A stretch of 6,975 nucleotides of DNA from positions 1 through 6,975 of the forward strand of contig JAJFTY010000013.1 of assembly GCA_021372695.1 (NCBI GenBank), in the 5' to 3' direction. The notes under the pieces are model-generated. The model worked only from the letters and a program-made list of their open reading frames with translations, was not told the origin of the DNA and did not search any database. Shown here in pieces: positions 1 to 6,262 of the stretch (positions are counted from its first letter, which is position 1; every line of letters starts with the position of its first letter). This stretch comes from Deltaproteobacteria bacterium (GTDB taxonomy: Bacteria; Desulfobacterota; Syntrophia; Syntrophales; UBA5619). The translations under genes were made by a program, and so were the position numbers.

Positions 1-1
1 G

Positions 2-283
2 GAGGATCTGCGTGAGGCGATCCTGCACGGCGCGGTCCAGCGGCTGCGTCCGAAGGTCATGACGGTGGCGACCAACCTCGGTCTCGTCCCCATCCTCTTC
101 AGCACGGGGACGGGCGCCGACGTGATGAAACGCATCGCCGCCCCGGTGATCGGCGGACTGCTGACCTCGCTGATCCTCGTGCTCGTCCTCTACCCCGTCA
201 TCTACATGATCTGGCGCGGGCGGGAATTCGATAGAAAGCCTTCCGCAATCCCGGTGACCCTCGAAGAAGATCAAAAGGCGTAG
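2..283 (+). CDS. cusA: CusA-type RND copper/silver efflux pump, C-terminal end (partial)
   Basis: Only the last 93 codons are present; the reading frame is open from base 2 and the start lies outside the window. The residues [10 protein letters not shown] followed by [26 protein letters not shown] match, from family knowledge, the conserved stretch before the last transmembrane helices of HME-RND pumps. RPK-MT and GTG-(A/S)-(D/E)VM resemble the Cu/Ag (CusA) branch more than CzcA. Two hydrophobic helices are visible, the last being about 20 residues of Leu/Val/Ile before a basic WRGREFDRK tail. CusA is the inner-membrane proton-driven pump of the CusCBA tripartite complex, which exports Cu(I)/Ag(I) through the outer membrane. 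The gene ends in tandem TAG-TGA stops. The Cu(I) ATPase starts 88 bp downstream on the same strand, with no terminator seen between, so co-transcription is likely. Substrate assignment is inference from sequence resemblance and neighbours. Confidence 0.85.
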   Translation, partial: EDLREAILHGAVQRLRPKVMTVATNLGLVPILFSTGTGADVMKRIAAPVIGGLLTSLILVLVLYPVIYMIWRGREFDRKPSAIPVTLEEDQKA

Positions 284-361
284 TGACCGGAAGGATTTCA
301 GCTTTCTTTACTATTCACGTGTGGACGCACTGACGGCAAGTTCATGTTTTTTGAAAATTCT

Positions 362-365
362 GGAG
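362..365 (+). promoter_or_regulatory. Ribosome binding site for the copper ATPase (decides start)
   Basis: GGAG lies 6 nt before ATG 372. The in-frame GTG at 321, which would add 17 residues, has no purine-rich site upstream. The protein from 372 begins directly with [10 protein letters not shown], a common beginning for this domain family. Confidence 0.65.
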
Positions 366-371
366 TTGGAG

Positions 372-2597
372 ATGTACACCTGTCCCATGCACCCTGAAAT
401 CAGGGAACCCAAACCCGGGGCCTGCACGAAGTGCGGCATGGCTCTCGAGCCTGTTGAGCCGATTATCTCCGGGCAATCGAAGATGGAATGGGTCTGTCCC
501 ATGCATCCGGAAATCGTTCGGGACGCACCCGGCAGTTGCCCGATCTGCGGGATGGCGCTCGAGCCGAAAACAACAACGGCAGAAGAGGAGGAAAATCCCG
601 AGTTCATCGACATGACGCGACGGTTCCGGGTCAGCGCCGTGCTGACGGTCCCCTTGTTCATTATTGCCATGCGTCACCATATTCCGGGGCTCTCGTTCAT
701 CGATCGTCTCTTCTCCCCTGAGTATCTGAAATGGCTGGAGCTTACTCTAGCCACACCGGTCGTTCTCTGGGGAGCCTGGCCCTTCTTTGTCAGGGGCTGG
801 CAGTCGGTAGTCACATGGAACCCCAATATGTTCACCCTGATCGGTCTCGGTGTCGGCCTTGCGTATCTATACAGCATTGTGGCTGCATTGTTCCCTGGCC
901 TCTTCCCCGAGTCGTTCCGTGGTGAAAGCGGTGAAGTAGGATTGTATTTTGAGGCGGCGGCGGTCATTGTCACCCTCGTGCTGCTCGGCCAGGTGCTTGA
1001 ATTGAGAGCACGGTCGCGAACCGGCGCCGCCATAAAGGCCCTGCTCGGACTTGCCCCGAAGACGGCGCGAAGGATAAGGGACGGCAACGAAGAGGACGTT
1101 CCGATGGACCAGATCAAGGCAGGAGATCTTCTTAGGATCAGGCCCGGCGAAAAGGTGCCCGTCGATGGTGCAGTAACAGAGGGATCGAGCGCGGTGGACG
1201 AGTCCATGATCACAGGGGAACCCATCCCCGTGTCGAAACAGCCCGGCGACCGTGTGATCGGCGCAACCGTAAATGGCACCGGCACAATGATCATGAGGGC
1301 GGAAAAGGTCGGCGCAGAGACTCTTCTGGCTCAGATCGTCCATATGGTTGCAGAAGCCCAGCGGAGCCGCGCGCCGATCCAGAAACTGGTGGATGTCGTT
1401 GCCGGATATTTTGTCCAGACGGTAGTCGGTATCGCGGTGCTCACCTTTGTAATCTGGGCCTGGATCGGGCCGGAGCCCCGTATGGCTTACGCGCTTGTGA
1501 ATGCGGTCGCAGTTCTGATCATCGCCTGCCCGTGCGCACTAGGCCTCGCAACTCCGATGTCGATCATGGTGGCCATGGGCAAAGGGGCAACGGGGGGCGT
1601 GCTCTTCAAGAATGCCGAGGCTATTGAGGTGATGAAGACCGTCGATACCCTTGTCACGGATAAAACCGGTACGCTCACAGAGGGAAGGCCGAAGCTGGTC
1701 GAGGTGGTCCCTGCGGCAAAGTTCGATGAGAAGACGCTGCTTCACCTCGCTGCAAGCCTTGAGGTGGGAAGCGAGCATCCTCTGGCCGAAGCGATCGTCG
1801 CCGGTGCGAAAGAAAAGGGTATCTCACCCACTAAGGTTGAGTCCTTTGAGTCGCTGACCGGGCGCGGGGTAACGGGCATGATCGACGGACGGAAGGTCGC
1901 CCTCGGAAACCTCAGGCTCATGGAAGAGCTCGGAGTTGCGCAGGGCGATTTTCCTGACAAGGCAGAATCCATGCGCAAGGAGGGTCAGACTGCCATGTTT
2001 GTCGCCGCGGATGGGAACATTGCAGGGCTTCTTGCCGTGGCAGATCCGATCAAATCAACGACGGCCGAGGCGATCGAGAATCTTCATCAGGAAGGGATCC
2101 GGGTCGTTATGATCACGGGAGACAGCAGGACGACTGCTGAAGCCGTCGGGAAAAAGCTCGGCATCGAGGAGGTAATCGCCGAGGTTCTGCCGGACCAGAA
2201 GGCAGCGATGGTGAAACGTCTGCAGGGCGAGGGAAGGATTGTGGCCATGGCAGGAGACGGCATCAACGATGCCCCGGCACTGGCGCAAGCTCACGTGGGC
2301 ATTGCCATGGGAACAGGGACCGATGTGGCGATGAAAAGCGCGGGAGTGACCCTGGTGAAAGGCGATCTCCGGGGGATCGTGCGAGCGAGGAAGTTGAGCA
2401 GGGCGACGATGCGCAACATCAAGCAGAATCTCTTCTTCGCATTTGTGTACAATGCACTGGGTGTTCCCATTGCAGCCGGGGTTCTTTACCCCACTTTTGG
2501 CATCCTGCTCAGCCCCATCATAGCTGCTGCTGCCATGAGCTTCAGTTCGGTGTCCGTTATCGGAAACTCGCTCAGGCTGAAGAGGGCGCAGCTTTGA
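372..2597 (+). CDS. copA: Cu(I)/Ag(I)-exporting P1B-1-type ATPase with two N-terminal HMBD modules
   Basis: This 741-residue inner-membrane ATPase pumps Cu(I) (and probably Ag(I)) from cytoplasm to periplasm. Two Cys/His modules (CPMHPEI...CxxCGMALEP) at about residues 4-27 and 42-65 are heavy-metal-binding domains, replacing the ferredoxin-like HMA domains of classic CopA. Eight hydrophobic segments follow, at roughly 85-100, 118-139, 152-174, 191-211, 342-366, 374-398, 686-707 and 711-734. Visible motifs are the actuator TGE (281-283), CPC-x6-P (386-395), the phosphorylated Asp in DKTGT (D430), the HP dipeptide (469-470) and GDGIND (628-633). TM7 has N-x6-YN-x4-P (N686, Y693, N694, P699) and TM8 has M-x2-SS (M722, S725, S726). 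This CPC/YN/MxxSS combination is the published P1B-1 (Cu+) signature; a Cu(II)-type CPH or Zn-type signature is absent. It lies between a CusA end and a multicopper oxidase, supporting a copper-resistance role. The start at 372 is chosen over GTG 321 by its ribosome site. Confidence 0.95.
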   Translation: MYTCPMHPEIREPKPGACTKCGMALEPVEPIISGQSKMEWVCPMHPEIVRDAPGSCPICGMALEPKTTTAEEEENPEFIDMTRRFRVSAVLTVPLFIIAMRHHIPGLSFIDRLFSPEYLKWLELTLATPVVLWGAWPFFVRGWQSVVTWNPNMFTLIGLGVGLAYLYSIVAALFPGLFPESFRGESGEVGLYFEAAAVIVTLVLLGQVLELRARSRTGAAIKALLGLAPKTARRIRDGNEEDVPMDQIKAGDLLRIRPGEKVPVDGAVTEGSSAVDESMITGEPIPVSKQPGDRVIGATVNGTGTMIMRAEKVGAETLLAQIVHMVAEAQRSRAPIQKLVDVVAGYFVQTVVGIAVLTFVIWAWIGPEPRMAYALVNAVAVLIIACPCALGLATPMSIMVAMGKGATGGVLFKNAEAIEVMKTVDTLVTDKTGTLTEGRPKLVEVVPAAKFDEKTLLHLAASLEVGSEHPLAEAIVAGAKEKGISPTKVESFESLTGRGVTGMIDGRKVALGNLRLMEELGVAQGDFPDKAESMRKEGQTAMFVAADGNIAGLLAVADPIKSTTAEAIENLHQEGIRVVMITGDSRTTAEAVGKKLGIEEVIAEVLPDQKAAMVKRLQGEGRIVAMAGDGINDAPALAQAHVGIAMGTGTDVAMKSAGVTLVKGDLRGIVRARKLSRATMRNIKQNLFFAFVYNALGVPIAAGVLYPTFGILLSPIIAAAAMSFSSVSVIGNSLRLKRAQL
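381..566 (+). repeat. Tandem duplicated HMBD-coding unit
   Basis: Two 72-nt units (381-452 and 495-566), offset by 114 nt (38 codons), encode the CPMHPEI...CxxCGMALEP module twice. The first 21 nt of the units differ at only two positions, both silent. The unit is an internal duplication inside the ATPase gene, not a mobile element. Confidence 0.8.
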
Positions 2598-2654
2598 CGC
2601 GGGTATCTTGTCTCGAGCAGGGGGACTGTACCCTGGCATGGCAGCTGTCGGGTC

Positions 2655-2683
2655 TTGAGCATAGCTTGCATCAATGTTATTCT
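2655..2683 (+). promoter_or_regulatory. Possible sigma-70-like promoter before the multicopper oxidase
   Basis: TTGAGC (2655-2660) and TATTCT (2678-2683) are separated by 17 nt; each matches four of six consensus bases. A start site near 2690 would leave the oxidase ATG at 2758 with a leader of about 70 nt and would exclude the upstream ATG at 2674. A 6-bp inverted repeat, TTGCAT (2666-2671) with ATGCAA (2688-2693), overlaps the -10 and could be an operator. No recognisable CueR or CsoR site was seen. The match is modest and could be chance. Confidence 0.3.
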
Positions 2684-2749
2684 TGCCATGCAATAGGCTT
2701 GGATGTCTGCGATCTCCCCTAGAATTCAACCGCTCATGTCCCCATCATA

Positions 2750-2754
2750 GAGGG
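2750..2754 (+). promoter_or_regulatory. Ribosome binding site for the multicopper oxidase (decides start)
   Basis: GAGGG sits 3 nt before ATG 2758, which is close but is the only purine-rich site near any candidate start. The other in-frame ATGs, 2674 and 2785, lack one. Confidence 0.4.
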
Positions 2755-2757
2755 CTT

Positions 2758-5157
2758 ATGTTTCTGCCTTCCCTCATCCGCTTTATGATCCAACGTGCCG
2801 GATGTCCGGTTTCTGTTGCCCTGGCAGTTTTGATCGTCATGGCAGGTCCCGTGGCCGGCGCTGAAACGGTCGAATACAGCCTCACGATCGCCGAGCAGGA
2901 CGTCAACTACAGCGGCAGGCCCGCTCGGGCCGTCACCGTCAACGGGGGTATCCCGGGGCCCGTGCTCCGTTTCCGGGATGGAGACTGGGCCCGGATCCAC
3001 GTACACAACCGGCTGAGCGTTCCCACATCCATTCACTGGCACGGGATCCTCGTGCCTCCGGGTATGGACGGTGTGCCCTATATCAGCTTCCCTCCCATTA
3101 ACCCGGGGGCGACGTACACCTACGAATTTCCCATCCGCCAGGCCGGTACCTATTGGTACCACTCCCACAGCGAGTTGCAGGAGCAGAGGGGCCTCTATGG
3201 GGCCATCGTCATCGAGCCGAACCACCACCCGGGCCACGGGCATGTTCACGCAGATCGGGACCATGCCGTCGTTCTCTCCGACTGGACCGATGAGGACCCC
3301 CACGCCGTCCAGCGCGAGCTCAAGCGCGGCAGCGAATGGTACGCTGTCGAGAAGGGCAGTGCGCACAGCCTGCTGGGAGCCATTCGCCTCGGCATGCTGG
3401 GCGACTACGTCACGGGCATGCTCATGCGCATGCCTGCCATGGACATCTCCGATGTGGCGTACGACCGCTTTCTGGCCAATGGCAGAACGGAGACGATGAT
3501 CGATGCAAAGCCCGGCGAGACGGCGAGGGTGCGTATCATCGATGGCTCAGCGACGACCTACTTCCACCTGGAATATGCCGGTGGCCCGATGACGGTTGTC
3601 TCGGCCGACGGGCAGGACGTGGAACCCGTCGAGCTGAGACGGATTCTCATCGGTGTTGCGGAAACCTACGACGTGATCGTACGCGTACCCGCTGCGGGCG
3701 CCTACGAGCTGAGGGCCACGGCCCACGATGGGTCGGCCTTCGCCTCCATCTGGATTGGCTCCGGGGAGCGCCACCCTGCTCCCACCATGCCGCGGCCGAA
3801 CATTTACAGGGCCATGGGGCACCTCGGCCTTGCTCAAATCTTTTCTTTATCACCCGCCGGCGCCATGGGCATGCCCGATCGAGCCGTGGAAGCCGGGAAA
3901 TTCGACCGGCCCGGGATGACGATGCACAAGAACCACGATGAGACGACACCCATGAGCGGCAGACACGAGATGGACGGCGACGCAGGAAAGGAAGCGGCCG
4001 CTTCCGGGTCGCTTCACGATCACTCAATGCGGGGCCTCGGCCCGGTGGTGCACATGGGGGATCACGAGCTCACCCACGGGGCGGAGCGGATCAACGAGTC
4101 GCTGCGAAACGGCAGGCGGTTCGGCTCGCGTTTCGGTATTCTGGCAAACGATGTGTCATCCTCGGACAGCCTTGCCGAAGAAGGCGGGGAGGCCCGCCCG
4201 TGGGCCCCTTATGATAAGCTTCGCTCCGTTCATTCCACGGCCTTTTCTGGCGGAAAGCCCGTCCGAGATATCCGCCTCACCCTCGACGGCGACATGGAGC
4301 GCTATGTGTGGTTCCTCGACAACAAGGCCCTGTCGGAGACGGACCGCATCCTCGTGCGCCGGGGCGAAGTCGTCCGCTTCATCCTCATCAACCGTACGAT
4401 GATGCACCACCCGATGCACCTGCACGGCCACTTCTTCCGCCTGATGAACGGACAGGGCGACCAGGCGCCGCTCAAGCACACCGTGGACGTGGCACCCATG
4501 GCCACGACGGTCATCGAATTTGCCGCCGACGAGTTCGGCGACTGGTTCTTTCACTGCCACCTGCTCTATCACATGCACAGCGGCATGGCCCGGCTGATTC
4601 ATTACGAGGGATATTCTCCCGATGCGGAAACGGCGGCGGTTCGCCACAGGCTCTACGAGGAGTCCTGGTATTTCCACGGCCGTGCGGAGCTGCTGAGCAG
4701 CATGACCGAAGGGGCGTTTGAGCTTTCCGACACGCGTAACATCATCCGGGCCGAATGGGAGGCAGGCTGGCAGGAGGTAGACAAAACCGAGTGGGAGGGG
4801 ATCCTCACATGGAGCCGATACATCCATGGCTTTTTGAGCGTTTTTGCGGGCGCCGACTTCGAGGGTGCCGAGGGCACGATGGAGAAGGTGCGCGGCATTT
4901 TCGGACTGAGATATCGGCTGCCGCTCGACGTGGAATGCCGGGCCTGGATGGACACCGACGCGGGCGGACGCGTCGCTCTCGAAAAGCACCTGGAGCTCCT
5001 GCCCCGCCTCCGGCTGGTCGGTCATGTGGAATACGACACCCGTCATTACTGGGAGGGACGCATCGGCTTGTCCTACACGATCGACAAGAACGTTTCCCTC
5101 ATCGGTCAGTGGCACTCCGCCTATGGCTGGGGAGCGGGGGTGGGTATCCGTTTTTAA
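2758..5157 (+). CDS. Periplasmic CopA/PcoA-type multicopper oxidase fused to a C-terminal outer-membrane beta-barrel-like domain
   Basis: A 799-residue protein probably oxidises Cu(I) to Cu(II) outside the cytoplasm. Residues 1-35 form a Sec-like signal peptide ending AGA before ETVEYS; no twin-arginine is seen, although CopA/PcoA oxidases commonly use Tat. Three cupredoxin regions lie at about 39-154, 169-334 and 501-619. All copper motifs are intact: HWH (93-95), HSH (135-137), HPMHLHGH (551-558) and HCH-x3-H-x4-M (H599, C600, H601, H605, M610), giving the type 1 and type 2/3 sites. A His-rich insert at 155-169 and a Met/His-rich linker at about 335-440 may bind extra copper. Residues from about 620 onward are not part of the usual oxidase. 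They show alternating hydrophobic/polar strands rich in Trp, Tyr and Gly and end in GIRF with a terminal Phe, as outer-membrane barrels do, possibly a CopB/PcoB-like domain. The frame is continuous, with no frameshift sign. Starts at 2674 (27 extra coding residues before Met) and 2785 are possible alternatives. Confidence 0.88.
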   Translation: MFLPSLIRFMIQRAGCPVSVALAVLIVMAGPVAGAETVEYSLTIAEQDVNYSGRPARAVTVNGGIPGPVLRFRDGDWARIHVHNRLSVPTSIHWHGILVPPGMDGVPYISFPPINPGATYTYEFPIRQAGTYWYHSHSELQEQRGLYGAIVIEPNHHPGHGHVHADRDHAVVLSDWTDEDPHAVQRELKRGSEWYAVEKGSAHSLLGAIRLGMLGDYVTGMLMRMPAMDISDVAYDRFLANGRTETMIDAKPGETARVRIIDGSATTYFHLEYAGGPMTVVSADGQDVEPVELRRILIGVAETYDVIVRVPAAGAYELRATAHDGSAFASIWIGSGERHPAPTMPRPNIYRAMGHLGLAQIFSLSPAGAMGMPDRAVEAGKFDRPGMTMHKNHDETTPMSGRHEMDGDAGKEAAASGSLHDHSMRGLGPVVHMGDHELTHGAERINESLRNGRRFGSRFGILANDVSSSDSLAEEGGEARPWAPYDKLRSVHSTAFSGGKPVRDIRLTLDGDMERYVWFLDNKALSETDRILVRRGEVVRFILINRTMMHHPMHLHGHFFRLMNGQGDQAPLKHTVDVAPMATTVIEFAADEFGDWFFHCHLLYHMHSGMARLIHYEGYSPDAETAAVRHRLYEESWYFHGRAELLSSMTEGAFELSDTRNIIRAEWEAGWQEVDKTEWEGILTWSRYIHGFLSVFAGADFEGAEGTMEKVRGIFGLRYRLPLDVECRAWMDTDAGGRVALEKHLELLPRLRLVGHVEYDTRHYWEGRIGLSYTIDKNVSLIGQWHSAYGWGAGVGIRF

Positions 5158-5201
5158 CGGCGGCTGACCCAGGAGTTCAGCAAGCAACCGGCAACGGTGC
5201 C

Positions 5202-5230
5202 TTGACATATCAGGTGGTTTGCGCGATCAT
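5202..5230 (+). promoter_or_regulatory. Sigma-70-like promoter of mscL
   Basis: A perfect TTGACA (5202-5207) is followed after 17 nt by GATCAT (5225-5230; four of six matches to TATAAT). Transcription would start near 5237, giving a leader of about 50 nt. This suggests mscL is transcribed independently of the copper genes. Confidence 0.55.
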
Positions 5231-5275
5231 CCATGAAACGTTTGTGTAACCCGACATGCCTGTTTTTTACTTGAA

Positions 5276-5281
5276 AGGAGG
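5276..5281 (+). promoter_or_regulatory. Strong ribosome binding site of mscL (decides start)
   Basis: A full AGGAGG lies 7 nt before ATG 5289. The in-frame ATG at 5256 precedes this site, so translation from it would read through the Shine-Dalgarno sequence; it is rejected as the start. Confidence 0.85.
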
Positions 5282-5288
5282 AGGTTTC

Positions 5289-5735
5289 ATGATCAAGGAG
5301 TTCAAGGAATTCGCCATGCGCGGAAACGTTGTGGACATGGCCGTGGGTATCATCATCGGCGCGTCCTTCGGTACCATCGTAAAATCACTGGTTGACGATG
5401 TCCTCATGCCGTTCATCGGACTGCTGATGGGAAACGTCGATTTCGCCAATTTCTTCCTCGTGCTCAAGGCGGGCAAGGTACCAGGGCCCTACGCGACGCT
5501 GGCGGAGGCCAAGGCGGCAACGGCCGTGACCATGAATTACGGCCTGTTCATCAACTCGATTGTGACCTTCCTCATCGTGGCCTTTGCCGTATTCCTGCTC
5601 ATCAAGCAGATCAACCGTTTGAAGAAAGAGGAAGCGCCGGCGGCGCCGACGACGAAGGAGTGCCCCTTCTGCCTGTCGGCGGTTCCCCTGAAGGCCACCC
5701 GTTGCCCCCAGTGCACCTCGGAGCTCAAGGCCTGA
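5289..5735 (+). CDS. mscL: Large-conductance mechanosensitive channel MscL with C-terminal zinc-ribbon tail
   Basis: This 148-residue inner-membrane channel opens under membrane tension to release solutes on osmotic downshock. The N terminus [20 protein letters not shown] is the hallmark MscL beginning (amphipathic helix, then TM1 with [10 protein letters not shown] and LVDDVLMP, residues about 12-44). A periplasmic loop with FFLVLKAGK follows, then TM2 at about 84-111, starting [19 protein letters not shown] and ending in the basic INRLKK. The usual C-terminal helical bundle is largely replaced by a tail in which CPFC (C125, C128) and CPQC (C139, C142) are separated by ten residues, the pattern of a small cytoplasmic zinc ribbon. 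The gene has its own promoter and terminator and lies 131 bp after the oxidase, so a functional tie to copper handling is not shown. Family assignment is very secure; the function of the tail is unknown to me. Confidence 0.97.
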   Translation: MIKEFKEFAMRGNVVDMAVGIIIGASFGTIVKSLVDDVLMPFIGLLMGNVDFANFFLVLKAGKVPGPYATLAEAKAATAVTMNYGLFINSIVTFLIVAFAVFLLIKQINRLKKEEAPAAPTTKECPFCLSAVPLKATRCPQCTSELKA

Positions 5736-5765
5736 AAAAATCTTCAACGCTGGAGTGCTGAAATG

Positions 5766-5798
5766 AAGAAGGGCGCCGGTATCCGGCGCCCTTCTTTT
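5766..5798 (+). terminator. Rho-independent terminator of mscL
   Basis: A perfect 14-bp stem (5766-5779 with 5783-5796) encloses a 3-nt TAT loop; the right arm runs into TTCTTTTC. It lies 30 nt after the mscL stop. Read from the other strand the stem is followed by TTCATTTC, so it might also stop transcripts of the small gene coming from the right. Confidence 0.93.
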
Positions 5799-5845
5799 CG
5801 TGGCGGAAGGTGATGGGACCTCTGGGTGGGCCGCCTGACTGCTGG

Positions 5846-5992
5846 CTAGCGTCGATTGGCCGTAGTGACCAGATCGACGACAGCCTTGCGCCGAACCAAG
5901 CCGAGAAAATGCTCGACGGGCCAGGTGACCATCGTGAAGACCGCGAGAAAAAGTCTCTCGGCCAGGGTGTATCGCGGATGAACGGTCTGCAT
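5846..5992 (-). CDS. Small hypothetical single-pass membrane protein (48 aa)
   Basis: I do not recognise a family. The 48-residue product starts MQTVHPRYTLAERLFLAVFT and has one hydrophobic stretch (about residues 14-33, with a WP in the middle) followed by a basic RRK segment and an NRR end, so a single inner-membrane helix with a positively charged cytoplasmic side is likely. Support for a real gene is indirect but consistent: AGGAG is placed 6 nt before the chosen ATG (3 nt before a second ATG at 5993-5995), and a sigma-54-type promoter would start transcription about 28 nt before the start codon. It converges on mscL, with the mscL hairpin between them. A longer reading frame reaches back to 6166 but runs through the promoter and looks unlike protein. 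Function unknown. Confidence 0.62.
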   Translation of the reverse strand: MQTVHPRYTLAERLFLAVFTMVTWPVEHFLGLVRRKAVVDLVTTANRR

Positions 5993-5998
5993 CATTTG

Positions 5999-6003
5999 CT
6001 CCT
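5999..6003 (-). promoter_or_regulatory. Ribosome binding site of the 48-aa gene (decides start)
   Basis: AGGAG (within GAGAGGAG, - strand) is 6 nt from the ATG at 5990-5992 and 3 nt from the ATG at 5993-5995. The 6-nt spacing favours the former. Confidence 0.6.
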
Positions 6004-6031
6004 CTCTCAGGGATCCCGTTAACCTCTGAAC

Positions 6032-6047
6032 TGCAAATTCGCTGCCA
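6032..6047 (-). promoter_or_regulatory. Sigma-54 (-24/-12) promoter facing the 48-aa gene
   Basis: On the - strand the sequence is TGGCAGCGAATTTGCA. Against the known consensus TGGCACG-N4-TTGCW it differs only at two positions (CG read as GC), and the essential GG and GC are exactly 10 nt apart. Transcription would begin near 6021, leaving a short leader that contains the AGGAG site. Such promoters need an ATP-dependent enhancer-binding activator bound upstream. Confidence 0.6.
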
Positions 6048-6076
6048 CCGACGGGTGACACCCTTCGAAGTACCCT

Positions 6077-6113
6077 CTCAAGATTTATCGGCATCCTGCC
6101 GAAATACCTTGAG
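6077..6113. repeat. 37-bp imperfect inverted repeat between divergent sigma-54 promoters
   Basis: Arms 6077-6093 and 6097-6113 pair at 14 of 17 positions around a TCC centre: outer CTCAAG/CTTGAG, inner TCGGCA/TGCCGA, with three mismatches between. It lies about 55-90 bp upstream of the predicted - strand start and about 95-130 bp upstream of the + strand one. Those distances suit an enhancer-binding protein site. With no promoter reading into it, an RNA hairpin role is less likely. Confidence 0.5.
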
Positions 6114-6114
6114 T

Positions 6115-6130
6115 CCGGAGAACCGGAGAA
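6115..6130. repeat. Tandem 8-bp direct repeat CCGGAGAA
   Basis: Two perfect adjoining copies, 6115-6122 and 6123-6130, follow directly after the 37-bp inverted repeat. They could be a regulator half-site array or chance. Confidence 0.5.
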
Positions 6131-6150
6131 TCCAATCGCATCGAAAAAAT

Positions 6151-6167
6151 GGTGTTTTTTAAACACC
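6151..6167. repeat. Inverted repeat GGTGTTT-TTT-AAACACC
   Basis: Perfect 7-bp arms around a 3-nt TTT centre. It is followed 3 nt later by the 8-bp palindrome TGACGTCA (6171-6178), directly upstream of the + strand sigma-54 site. It may be a regulator or IHF-like site; no family is identified. Confidence 0.45.
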
Positions 6168-6182
6168 GGTTGACGTCAGCCC

Positions 6183-6198
6183 TGGCAAGAAATCTGCA
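6183..6198 (+). promoter_or_regulatory. Sigma-54 (-24/-12) promoter facing the response regulator gene
   Basis: TGGCAAGAAATCTGCA matches TGGCACG-N4-TTGCW except at two positions (C to A in the -24 box, first T to C in the -12 box), with GG and GC exactly 10 nt apart. Transcription would start near 6209, about 54 nt before the regulator ATG. A TTGACG at 6170-6175 looks like a -35 box, but no acceptable -10 follows it. Confidence 0.6.
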
Positions 6199-6262
6199 TG
6201 ACCTTAACGACGGGAGAGTTTCACATCCTCTGCCCGATAGAATCGAACGGAGACCATGAGCA

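Noticed and set aside
2618..2635. Hairpin CAGGG...CCCTG after the ATPase as a terminator
   Set aside because: Only 5 bp with an 8-nt loop and no T tract.
2055..2729. 224-codon open frame on the - strand antisense to the ATPase end
   Set aside because: Shadow of the ATPase gene; composition is not protein-like and no family motif is seen.
4156..5208. 350-codon open frame on the - strand antisense to the oxidase
   Set aside because: It lies opposite a gene with intact copper motifs, has no recognisable domain and is rich in the His/Val/Asp mix typical of reverse frames of GC-rich genes.
5256..5288. Longer MscL start at ATG 5256
   Set aside because: The full AGGAGG lies downstream of it, and MscL proteins begin at the MIKEFKEF segment.
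5810..6022. 70-codon + strand frame after the mscL terminator
   Set aside because: GGAAGG is too close to the ATG at 5813, the product is low in hydrophobic residues and without motif, and it is antisense to the better-supported 48-aa gene.
5993..6166. Upstream extension of the 48-aa gene to an ATG at 6166
   Set aside because: It would pass through the predicted promoter and inverted repeats, has no ribosome site, and the residues show no hydrophobic or domain pattern; the site at 5999-6003 supports the internal start.
6170..6198. Sigma-70 promoter from TTGACG before the response regulator
   Set aside because: At 17-nt spacing the -10 is TCTGCA, a poor match; the same bases form a better sigma-54 -12 element.
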